A stretch of DNA of 48,331 bases from Peptacetobacter sp900539645 (lineage in GTDB: Bacteria; Bacillota; Clostridia; Peptostreptococcales; Peptostreptococcaceae), in contig NZ_JBLOUI010000014.1 in NCBI RefSeq assembly GCF_047807365.1, positions 1 through 48,331 on the forward strand, given 5' to 3'. The notes beneath the pieces were generated by a model. It searched no databases and was not told the origin of the DNA. It saw nothing but the letters and a program-made list of their open reading frames with translations. Positions 17,454-23,857 of the stretch are shown here, in pieces. The position numbers and the translations under genes are program-made. How positions within the stretch are numbered: position 1 is the stretch's first letter; the number at the start of each line of letters is the position of its first letter.

Positions 17454-18233
17454 CTAAAACTCTAATCTTCTTAAAATATATTTAGATCCAAAATATCCCA
17501 CTATTATAGAAATAACAGCTAGATATATAACCTCTGTTTCGTACACTAGTACAAAAGACATAAACAGCATTAGCACGAATATCGCAATACTTGTAACAAT
17601 AGATATGAATTTTGCAAATCCACTTTTGTACATACAAAATCTGTTTATTAAGAATGCAAGTGCTATTAACGATGTATTTGCTGCAACTATTAGTACATCT
17701 GTTACGATAAAATTTCTAAAAGTCATCGGCATGTATATATCATTTGCTAAAGTTGAATTCATCATAGCAGCAAATGGATTCACAAATACTCCACCCTTCA
17801 TAACAAAAGGAGCTACTAAACAAACTAGTATTGTAATTGCTATGTATAGGATTAAGTTCATATAGAACATAGTTACTGCATTTAAGAATTTTGCTATAAA
17901 TATGTGATCTCTTTCCTGTGGAAGCATCATTATTGTGTATATGCTCTTATGTCCTGATGTGTACTCTCTTACCCATATAAATGCTGCATATATAACACTT
18001 ACAGCAAGTATTGTAATTCCAAACTTTTGCATATCTAGTATTGTAACGACTGTTGTACCAGTTCCTAAATCTAATCCTGTAGCTGATGCACCTACATATA
18101 GATTATTGTATCTTACAATAGATACTATATAAGATGCCAACCAGATTAAACTTTGTACAACAGCTACGATCATATAATCGTGCTTACTTTTTCTAAGCTC
18201 ATTCCCGAAAAGATACAGTATATTGTTATTCAT
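17454..18233 (-). CDS. ABC-2-type permease of the Ytr-type operon (second permease)
   Basis: About 259 residues with six hydrophobic segments and the cytoplasmic loop WVREYTSGHKSIYTIMMLPQER. The same loop occurs in the permease at 19534-20367 (WLKDWNGSHKNIYTYMMIPGNN), so the two are paralogues and may form a heterodimer with the shared ATPase. I place the start at the ATG at 18233, 9 nt after AAAGGAG; the ATG three codons earlier abuts that site. The start overlaps the end of the upstream gene. Confidence 0.8.
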   Translation of the reverse strand: MNNNILYLFGNELRKSKHDYMIVAVVQSLIWLASYIVSIVRYNNLYVGASATGLDLGTGTTVVTILDMQKFGITILAVSVIYAAFIWVREYTSGHKSIYTIMMLPQERDHIFIAKFLNAVTMFYMNLILYIAITILVCLVAPFVMKGGVFVNPFAAMMNSTLANDIYMPMTFRNFIVTDVLIVAANTSLIALAFLINRFCMYKSGFAKFISIVTSIAIFVLMLFMSFVLVYETEVIYLAVISIIVGYFGSKYILRRLEF

Positions 18234-19521
18234 TATATCCATCTCCTTTCAGTTTTATCTGTGTATTATTTGTGTAGTTTGGTTCTGTATTAGTCACTCT
18301 ACCTTCAAATCTCACCTTTCCAGAATTTTTATCTAATATTCTAAAAAGTACTGGAGATGATACACCTGCAGCAACCTGCTCATTTGAATTTGTTGTATAT
18401 TTTTCTTCAATAATATAAGCTACATTTTCTCCGTCTACGTATATATCTTTAATTGGAAAATCGTAATTAGTTGTTTTACTGTTTGTGTTGTATTCTCCAT
18501 AGTTTTTTATAACCATAGTTTCTAAATCCACATCAAATGAATTTATTAAATACTTGTCTAGCTTTTTTCCTTCCTTATATGATAAAACATTCCGGAAACT
18601 AACTGTCCCATTACTTACAGAATAACCAAAGCTATCACCTAATCTAAAATCAGTTCTTTCAACTGCTGAATATCTTTTACTAGCTATATCGTATTTTACA
18701 AATACGACTCTTTCTTCTTTTTCGTTTTCAGGATTGAAGTCCTCAGCAAGATATACTAATTTACCATTATCCATAAATGTATCATAGATAGCTATTCCTT
18801 CTGAGCTTTGTCCTTTGTAGTTAAATTTGCTTTCAGTAGTTATATTTAAGTTTTCTGGATTTATTTTTAATACCTCAAACTGTGTACTTCCGTCATCCAT
18901 TTCATAGCTTATAAATGCAAATATATTTCCGTCTTTTCTAAATGCATAGTTTAAAGAAGGATTAAACTCTGCATCCATATTTGGATCTATATTATTTTCA
19001 GCTTTACCAGATTTAACATTTCTTTTTAAATTAATCGTAGTTTTTTCATATTTTGTTGAGTCTATATCAGAGATAGATGTTTCATTCTCGCTCTCTAAAG
19101 AATTCAAATTCTTTTCAGGTATGTCTTTTTCATTTTTAGCTTTTAGTATAACTAGCTTATTTCCAACTTTTTCTGGAGATTCAAGATCTCCTGGATAAGT
19201 CTGGTAAAGTCCTATATATGCTATCATATCGTGAGAATCTTTACCTACTTTTGTTATTACTGCATCCTGTGTTACAGAAGACTGTTTTAAAAGTTTAGCT
19301 TTTGAAACTACTCCATTTTTACCTACAGTATATTTTATTTTTGAATATTTTCCGTTTTCACCTTCTAGTTCGGCGTATATTCCATTCATATCCTTTAAAC
19401 TACCCTTGATTGCCGAAATATTTAAAGCATTGTGTCCATCCTTTGCAAACATAAGCATAAATGCTGCTATAGATGCAATTATTCCGACGGGTATTATTTT
19501 TGATTTTAATTTTAATTTCAT
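18226..19521 (-). CDS. Membrane-anchored extracytoplasmic protein of the Ytr-type ABC operon (first copy)
   Basis: 431 residues with an N-terminal membrane helix (about 9-27) and an outer domain with repeated beta-rich units (FAFISYEMDDGSTQFEVLKI, KLVYLAEDFNPENEKEERVVFVKYDI). These resemble, at low identity, the protein at 16236-17441. GGAGGGATATT precedes the ATG. It lies between the two permeases. Probably an accessory or sensory subunit of the ABC system; no catalytic motif is visible. Confidence 0.65.
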   Translation of the reverse strand: MKLKLKSKIIPVGIIASIAAFMLMFAKDGHNALNISAIKGSLKDMNGIYAELEGENGKYSKIKYTVGKNGVVSKAKLLKQSSVTQDAVITKVGKDSHDMIAYIGLYQTYPGDLESPEKVGNKLVILKAKNEKDIPEKNLNSLESENETSISDIDSTKYEKTTINLKRNVKSGKAENNIDPNMDAEFNPSLNYAFRKDGNIFAFISYEMDDGSTQFEVLKINPENLNITTESKFNYKGQSSEGIAIYDTFMDNGKLVYLAEDFNPENEKEERVVFVKYDIASKRYSAVERTDFRLGDSFGYSVSNGTVSFRNVLSYKEGKKLDKYLINSFDVDLETMVIKNYGEYNTNSKTTNYDFPIKDIYVDGENVAYIIEEKYTTNSNEQVAAGVSSPVLFRILDKNSGKVRFEGRVTNTEPNYTNNTQIKLKGDGYNE

Positions 19522-19533
19522 AATATCCCTCCT

Positions 19534-20367
19534 TTACACGCTCATTTTTCTATTAGAAAGAAAATATGAAATCGCTGTGCATATTATCGAAACAATAATA
19601 GCTATCATAATGTTTGCAACAACCATATTATCAGTTATTCCCATATTTAATAGTATCTGATAAATTTTAGAACTTGCACTTCCTATATTTACACCAAAGA
19701 TAGCTGCGATAAATACAAATATTCCTAAAACTATAAATCCTAAAGTTTTATTTTTCATACTTGTAATTATTATCATAAGTGTAGATATTACAGTTATTAT
19801 TAAAAATACATAAAGTATGTTTTCTATTAAGAAGTCTATTGCATTTGAGCATACAAACAATGTATCAGATGCAAATGATAGATCTGCATTGAATGATGTG
19901 TCTATAATATTGCACTTTGATGCAAAAGTCATATTAAATATTGTTTTTGATACAAATAATGCTATTGTTTCACAAATCATAACCATATACACAAAGAATA
20001 ATGAATTTAGCATTTTTGCTGCATAGATTTTCATATTATTCCCTGGTATCATCATATAAGTGTATATATTCTTATGGCTTCCATTCCAATCTTTTAACCA
20101 TATTGCGCTTGTGTATAAAATAGCTCCAATAACACCTAAAGATAGTAAAAGATGTATAACCATGTTTCCTTCAAGAATCATAGCTCCATAAAATACTCCG
20201 CCAATTTGATTTCTATACATTTCTGTTAAGTCGTATGTAGTAGCTGACATATAAATGTAGTATCCGTTAACAGCTATGATAGATACCAATATTGTGGCAC
20301 AGTATATATAATAGAACTTTAGATTTTTTCTTAGCTCTATATTTGAAAGTGCCAATATTTTACTCAT
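19534..20367 (-). CDS. ABC-2-type permease of the Ytr-type operon (first permease)
   Basis: 277 residues with six hydrophobic segments. The intracellular loop WLKDWNGSHKNIYTYMMIPGNN is conserved with the second permease. Its start overlaps the end of the ATPase gene by 8 bp, and AGGGAGGTATACC precedes the ATG. It probably forms the membrane channel together with the paralogue at 17454-18233. The substrate is unknown; related systems respond to cell-wall-active peptides. Confidence 0.8.
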   Translation of the reverse strand: MSKILALSNIELRKNLKFYYIYCATILVSIIAVNGYYIYMSATTYDLTEMYRNQIGGVFYGAMILEGNMVIHLLLSLGVIGAILYTSAIWLKDWNGSHKNIYTYMMIPGNNMKIYAAKMLNSLFFVYMVMICETIALFVSKTIFNMTFASKCNIIDTSFNADLSFASDTLFVCSNAIDFLIENILYVFLIITVISTLMIIITSMKNKTLGFIVLGIFVFIAAIFGVNIGSASSKIYQILLNMGITDNMVVANIMIAIIVSIICTAISYFLSNRKMSV

Positions 20368-21076
20368 TTTGGTATACCTCCCTCATCTTTTCAAGAATTG
20401 ATAGGTTTTCTCTTTCTCTAAGTTCTTCCGCATTTAAGCTCATTACTAATTTTCCTTCATCTATGAATATTACATCGTCTACTATGTTTTCTATATCTGA
20501 TATTTCGTGAGTAGTTATTACAATAGCTTGATTTTCATTCATATATTCTGGTATTAAGCTTATGAATTCTTCTCTTTTAAAGAAGTCTATTCCTGAGAAT
20601 GGTTCGTCTAGTAATAGATACTCTGGTTTCTGAGCAAATCCTATTATTAACTTAACTCTAGCTATATTCCCTTTTGATAGGTTGTCTATTATATCGTCTT
20701 CATTTAATCCAAATATTTTTAGCATTTCTTCTGCCATTTCAGAATCCCAATTTTTGTAGAATACTTCCATAAATTCGAACATTTCTGATATTTTTGTATT
20801 TGCGAAATGTATGTTTATATCTGGAACAAATGCAACTTTGTTGTAGCTATTCTGATTAAATTTTTCTCCATCAATAAGTACTTCTCCTGAGTCTGGTTTG
20901 ATAAGTCCAGCCATTATTTTCATAACTGTTGTTTTACCAACACCGTTTATCCCAAGTAGAGCTGTGACTTTTCCTTTTTCTATATTAAAACTTACATCAT
21001 CTAGAGCTTTGAATTTTTTGTATTTTATTCCACTTAGTTTTCTAAATGATCTGCTGACATTTTTAACTTCTAACAT
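20360..21076 (-). CDS. ABC transporter ATPase of the Ytr-type operon
   Basis: 238 residues. Walker A GINGVGKTT (42-50), the atypical signature LSKGNIAR in place of LSGGQ, and Walker B YLLLDEPFSGID followed by VITTHEISDIE. I choose the ATG at 21076 because GAGGAGG lies 5 nt upstream; an in-frame ATG nine codons earlier would place that site within the gene. It follows the GntR gene by 77 nt and drives both downstream permeases. The atypical signature is seen in YtrB/BcrA-like ATPases. Confidence 0.88.
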   Translation of the reverse strand: MLEVKNVSRSFRKLSGIKYKKFKALDDVSFNIEKGKVTALLGINGVGKTTVMKIMAGLIKPDSGEVLIDGEKFNQNSYNKVAFVPDINIHFANTKISEMFEFMEVFYKNWDSEMAEEMLKIFGLNEDDIIDNLSKGNIARVKLIIGFAQKPEYLLLDEPFSGIDFFKREEFISLIPEYMNENQAIVITTHEISDIENIVDDVIFIDEGKLVMSLNAEELRERENLSILEKMREVYQNE

Positions 21077-21153
21077 TTTGTCCTCCTCTTCTGCCATAAT
21101 CAATAGCCTTTAAAAATAGATTGGCAAAATTTCTATACCGATTTTAGTTATTT

Positions 21154-21513
21154 TTAGTCGTAAAATCTTTCTATTAGTTTTATTATTTCTTCTTTTTCAA
21201 CGTTTATTGATTTCATATCCTTGATAAATTTTTCAAGAGATTCGTTCACCATCTCAGCCTTTAAAGATGCTATCACCTCTGGATTTGATGTTATTCTGCT
21301 CTGATGGTTTCCAAATGTTGTTATTAATTCCATATCGCCCATCTCCTTATATGCTTTCTGTACTGTGTTAAGATTTACTTTTAAACTTGATGCCATCTCT
21401 CTTCTTGATGGTATCTCATCTCCTGGCATTAATTCCCCTATTATTATTCTTCTTTTGATGTTTTTTATTATCTGTAAATATATAGGAGAGCTTGAGTCTA
21501 TTTCGAAATACAT
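21154..21513 (-). CDS. ytrA: GntR-family regulator, YtrA subfamily
   Basis: 119 residues. The N-terminal winged helix reads SSPIYLQIIKNIKRRIIIGELMPGDEIPSRREMA then VNLNTVQKAYKEMG, and a short C-terminal helical region follows, with no large ligand domain, as in the YtrA subfamily. The ATG at 21513 follows AAAGGAGAATTT; an ATG 13 codons upstream lies inside an operator-like palindrome and lacks a ribosome binding site. As first gene of the transporter operon it probably represses it from GTGTAC-type operators at 21531-21704 until a cell-wall antibiotic signal appears. That signal is inferred from the family. Confidence 0.85.
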   Translation of the reverse strand: MYFEIDSSSPIYLQIIKNIKRRIIIGELMPGDEIPSRREMASSLKVNLNTVQKAYKEMGDMELITTFGNHQSRITSNPEVIASLKAEMVNESLEKFIKDMKSINVEKEEIIKLIERFYD

Positions 21514-21530
21514 AAATTCTCCTTTCCGAG

Positions 21531-21552
21531 GTGTACTATTTGTATGGTACAC
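21531..21552. promoter_or_regulatory. Operator-like palindrome 1 of the GntR/Ytr operon
   Basis: GTGTACTAT and ATGGTACAC half-sites form a 22-bp inverted repeat immediately upstream of the GntR ribosome binding site. Confidence 0.65.
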
Positions 21553-21585
21553 TTCTTGTAAAAAATTTTTTCTCTTTTGGTTAGC

Positions 21586-21603
21586 GTATTATCTGTATAG
21601 TAC
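21586..21603. promoter_or_regulatory. Operator-like palindrome 2 and likely promoter of the GntR/Ytr operon
   Basis: GTATTATCTGTATAGTAC is an 18-bp near-palindrome sharing TGTAT and GTAC spacing with site 1. On the minus strand it overlaps a plausible -10 (GATAAT) 16 nt from TTTACC, so a bound repressor would block the polymerase. Confidence 0.55.
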
Positions 21604-21684
21604 AGCTAAGGTAAAAATAATTGATAGAAGTACGGCAGCTCCTATCACGATTGTGTGGTGAGATTTTAATTATTTTTATCTCGA

Positions 21685-21704
21685 TGTACTACACAGACAG
21701 TACA
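21685..21704. promoter_or_regulatory. Operator-like palindrome 3
   Basis: TGTACTACACAGACAGTACA carries the same TGTACT / AGTACA half-sites with an 8-bp centre. It lies about 170 nt upstream of the GntR start, so it may aid cooperative binding or control a second, rightward promoter (TATAAT at 21738-21743). Confidence 0.5.
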
Positions 21705-21764
21705 CTTTTTTGAAAATACTTTTGCTATTAACTGTATTATAATGTTAGTACACCTAATCTGTAA

Positions 21765-21786
21765 AGTAACAATTTTGTTACTTTTA
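21765..21786 (+). terminator. Small hairpin between the operator region and the toxin promoter
   Basis: AAGTAACAA / TTGTTACTT followed by TTATT. It may insulate the toxin gene from rightward transcription starting near 21750. Confidence 0.45.
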
Positions 21787-21829
21787 TTGAAAAGCTTAAA
21801 ATATCATCCATTTTGTTAAAAATATATGT

Positions 21830-21835
21830 TATAAT
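21830..21835 (+). promoter_or_regulatory. Extended -10 promoter of the toxin gene
   Basis: TGTTATAAT: a TATAAT hexamer with the TG of an extended -10. The start of transcription would be near 21842, giving a leader of about 68 nt. No good -35 is visible. Confidence 0.55.
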
Positions 21836-21878
21836 CACTTTTGGAATCACGTAAAGAAAAGGGTGGTTGATAGTTTAA

Positions 21879-21902
21879 ACCTACTTTCTGATGAAAGGAG
21901 GT
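21879..21902 (+). promoter_or_regulatory. Hairpin sequestering the toxin ribosome binding site
   Basis: ACCTACTTTC pairs with GAAAGGAGGT (9 of 10 pairs) around the loop TGAT. The GGAGG is buried in the stem. Such 5' occlusion is known in Fst-type and other type I toxin mRNAs. Confidence 0.65.
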
Positions 21903-21909
21903 GATAACT

Positions 21910-22041
21910 ATGAAAGATTTTATTATTATCTTGTTAGAGATTGCGATAATACCCGTATTAGACGGCTTATTAATAAATCTAATTTATGATAAAATAAAAA
22001 ACCGCCCTTCTACTGGCAATAGAAGAGACGGTAAAAAATAA
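21910..22041 (+). CDS. Small hydrophobic peptide, Fst-like type I toxin candidate
   Basis: 43 residues: MKDFIIILLEIAIIPVLDG, a continuing hydrophobic stretch LLINLIYDKI, then a charged tail ending RRDGKK. One membrane helix (about 3-26) with a positive tail and a PxxxG motif (PVLDG, 15-19) is the pattern of Fst/Ldr-type toxins. AAAGGAGGTGAT precedes the ATG but is locked in a hairpin (21879-21902). The coding end overlaps an oppositely read terminator and a likely antisense RNA started at 22106-22111, forming a complete type I toxin-antitoxin layout. Activity is inferred; the peptide could also be a benign small membrane protein. Confidence 0.75.
   Translation: MKDFIIILLEIAIIPVLDGLLINLIYDKIKNRPSTGNRRDGKK
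22001..22032 (-). terminator. Terminator of the antisense RNA, inside the toxin 3' coding end
   Basis: The stem ACCG-C-TTCTA / TAGAAG-G-CGGT with loop CTGGCAA is followed on the minus strand by TTTTTTATTTTATC. Confidence 0.75.
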
Positions 22042-22072
22042 AGTTTTTTATTAAATTACCTTTTCTATATCG

Positions 22073-22090
22073 ACCACTCTTTTGCGTGGT
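22073..22090 (+). terminator. Terminator of the toxin mRNA
   Basis: ACCAC / GTGGT with an 8-nt loop, followed by TCTTTTTCT. The mRNA would span about 21842-22097. Confidence 0.7.
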
Positions 22091-22105
22091 TCTTTTTCTA
22101 TATTT

Positions 22106-22111
22106 ATTATA
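22106..22111 (-). promoter_or_regulatory. Extended -10 promoter of the antisense RNA
   Basis: On the minus strand ATGTTATAAT: TATAAT with an extended -10 TG, the same form as the toxin promoter (21830-21835). Confidence 0.6.
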
Positions 22112-22174
22112 ACATATCTTTTTAAATTTTGGCATAAAAAAAGAATATATCTTAATCTATGCTCTAATAAAAAA

Positions 22175-22200
22175 GAGCACCTGAATTAAATCAGATGCTC
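22175..22200 (-). terminator. Terminator of the leftward transcript from the DIP1984-like gene
   Basis: GAGCATCTGA / TCAGGTGCTC (minus) with one mismatch, followed by TTTTTTATTAG. A second stem GGCAGA / TCTGCC (22205-22232) precedes it. The implied 3' untranslated region from 22519 is about 320 nt and holds the decayed element copy; the rest of that stretch shows nothing I recognise. Confidence 0.65.
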
Positions 22201-22442
22201 AGTTGGCAGATTTAAAAGCAAAACTCTCTGCCCTTTAGTTTTTGCTAGAAAAATCCAGCCATCGCCGTACAATTTCGTGTTTACAATGATTGATTTACTG
22301 TTTTTCTTTTTATTATTCGTAATTCGTAATGTGTAAATTAATGAAAATTGTAAAATCGAAATCCGTTTTCTGTATAATAAGCTTTTTTCGTCTTTGCACG
22401 GCTACTATATTTCAAAAAGTATTTACCTACAATAAATTTATA

Positions 22443-22493
22443 AACTTCACATAAATGTGTTACTCTAACATAGTGGGACGCTGAAGCCTGGAG
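22443..22493 (-). repeat. Dispersed hairpin element copy 3, decayed
   Basis: On the minus strand it begins CTCCAGGCTTCAGCG and keeps TTAGAGTAACACATTT, identical to copy 5 in that stretch. The expected right half of the stem and the GCAGAATTGTCG end are lost. No inverted flank duplication is recognisable. It lies 26 nt after the stop of the gene at 22519-23028, with the same orientation as other copies. Confidence 0.75.
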
Positions 22494-22518
22494 CAGATGA
22501 GTAGTTATACTCTTTTCC

Positions 22519-23028
22519 TTATGCATTTTCTAGCTCTACTGATATTTCTACTTCTGTGTTTAGTTTTTCTATTAGCTGAGATAGTTCATTTAATTTATTT
22601 TCTAAATCCAAAGACTCTATTTCCTCAGCAAACATTTCAATGTTTGGGTTTCCGTATTCTATAACTCCAAGATTTGGCTCAAGACTAATTCTCGAATCGT
22701 GAATCATTACTTCTAAAAGACTTAAATACTGTCTACCCATTTTCGCCTCTATTAATAAATCATTTAATGTCTTTCCTTCATAAACAACCTTATTGTTACC
22801 AGCATGTATAGCTTTTTTAAGATTTACAATATCTTTTAATAATATTTTATATTCCTTAAATCTATCTATATTTTTCTCTACCAATTCCTGACTTACAACA
22901 GATTCTCCATCTTTTTTTAAAGGAATATCTCTACAAGAGCCGTAAAACTGCTGTTTTAGTTTGGCTTCCTTCTTTTGTAAGTTTGATAGCATAAATATAG
23001 CTTGTTGCATAGTTATCTTCTTTATCAT
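22519..23028 (-). CDS. DIP1984-like small cytoplasmic protein of unknown function
   Basis: About 169 residues, helical and charged, without membrane segments or cysteine motifs. The central stretch DIVNLKKAIHAGNNKVVYEGKTLNDLLIEAKMGRQYLSLLEVM and the C-terminal LNELSQLIEKLNTEVEISVEL follow the pattern of the DIP1984/septicolysin-like family, which has no established role. The ATG at 23028 has GGAGG 8 nt upstream; an in-frame GTG three codons earlier is part of the ribosome binding site. It lies downstream of the Fur-like gene, separated by a terminator. Confidence 0.55.
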   Translation of the reverse strand: MIKKITMQQAIFMLSNLQKKEAKLKQQFYGSCRDIPLKKDGESVVSQELVEKNIDRFKEYKILLKDIVNLKKAIHAGNNKVVYEGKTLNDLLIEAKMGRQYLSLLEVMIHDSRISLEPNLGVIEYGNPNIEMFAEEIESLDLENKLNELSQLIEKLNTEVEISVELENA

Positions 23029-23118
23029 ATACAACACCTCCGTTTGAAAGAAATTATATCATAACGGAAAATCTTTTACAATAAATGCTTCATAATGGAT
23101 TATATTTAAACAATAAAA

Positions 23119-23164
23119 AACTCCTATACTTTTAGGAGTTGGCATACGATTATAGTATAGGAGT
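23119..23164 (-). terminator. Terminator of the Fur-like gene with a competing upstream arm
   Basis: On the minus strand AACTCCTA / TAGGAGTT (23140-23119) precedes TTTTTTATTG. An additional ACTCCTATAC at 23164-23155 can pair perfectly with GTATAGGAGT at 23129-23120, replacing the terminator's own 5' arm. Two mutually exclusive hairpins are therefore possible. Confidence 0.6.
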
Positions 23165-23207
23165 CTTAGTTTATATTTGAAATTTTAATTATTAACCTTT
23201 TAAAAAA

Positions 23208-23654
23208 TTATTTTTTTGCTCTTGTCGTGTTGATACTGTCGATTTTTAAATCATCGTTGTATCCTTTGTTGACCAATATATTTTTAACTGCTGAGTATAG
23301 TTCACAGCAATCTATGTTTACAACTTCTCCATTTTGAAGAGTTACGCTGCAATCACCACATTCCACGTTATCATTGGCGTTGGCAAATGTGAATTTTTCA
23401 TTTTCATCTATTATTCCGGCTTCCTGAAGTATTTTAATAAATCTATAAACAGTCGCTAAACCAATAGATCTATCCTTTTTTCTAACGTTATAATACACCT
23501 CTTTTATCATAAGAGTTTCATTGCTTAAAATAGTATCCAGGATTAATCTTCTTTGAAAAGTTATTCTATGTCCCTTAGACTTTAGTTCCTCTACAATTTG
23601 ATTTTTTAGCTCTGTTTTGTTATTAAAATCTATTTTTACATTATTTTTAAGCAA
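23208..23654 (-). CDS. Fur-family regulator lacking the usual metal-binding histidines
   Basis: About 148 residues. The DNA-binding domain is clear: GHRITFQRRLILDTI, then IGLATVYRFIKILQEAGII. The C-terminal half normally carries HHDHxxC and further histidines for the regulatory metal, but only one histidine is present in the protein (in GHRIT, before the winged helix). The expected segment reads FTFANANDNVECGDC, and later CC. The CxxC for structural zinc could remain, but the sensing site is missing or rebuilt. TTG at 23654 has GGGAG 8 nt upstream; the in-frame GTG three codons earlier overlaps that site. A TGATA / TATCA palindrome lies upstream. The regulated metal or signal is unknown. Confidence 0.75.
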   Translation of the reverse strand: MLKNNVKIDFNNKTELKNQIVEELKSKGHRITFQRRLILDTILSNETLMIKEVYYNVRKKDRSIGLATVYRFIKILQEAGIIDENEKFTFANANDNVECGDCSVTLQNGEVVNIDCCELYSAVKNILVNKGYNDDLKIDSINTTRAKK

Positions 23655-23710
23655 TTTATTCACTCCCTTTGTTATAATTTATGTTATTGAAAATTTATAT
23701 TTATATATAT

Positions 23711-23725
23711 TGATATTCGTTATCA
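23711..23725. promoter_or_regulatory. Fur-box-like palindrome upstream of the Fur-family gene
   Basis: TGATATTCGTTATCA: arms TGATA / TATCA with a 5-bp centre, about 57 nt upstream of the start. This is consistent with autoregulation. Confidence 0.5.
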
Positions 23726-23820
23726 TATATAAATTATAATCATTTTTCTCAATCCCGTCAATACTACTTGAAAATATTTTAAATGATAAAATAATTATTC
23801 ATAAATTCTGCATCAAAAAA

Positions 23821-23847
23821 GGAGATGATTTAATCACATTCATCTCC
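23821..23847 (-). terminator. Terminator of the EEP gene
   Basis: GGAGATGA / TCATCTCC followed on the minus strand by TTTTTTGATG. Confidence 0.85.
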
Positions 23848-23857
23848 TAAGTTATCT

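Larger units (their letters stand above)
21993..22099 (-). ncRNA. Putative antisense RNA antitoxin
   Basis: A minus-strand extended -10 promoter (TATAAT at 22111-22106 preceded by TG) would start an RNA near 22099. It would end in the U-run after the stem ACCGTCTCTTCTA / TAGAAGGGCGGT (22032-22001), about 105 nt in all. It is fully complementary to the 3' coding end and terminator of the toxin mRNA, the arrangement of many type I systems in Firmicutes. Confidence 0.65.

Noticed and set aside
22338..22526. 62-residue open frame on the minus strand overlapping element copy 3
   Set aside because: It starts inside the end of the DIP1984-like gene, has no own ribosome binding site, and its first half is simply a translation of the dispersed element.
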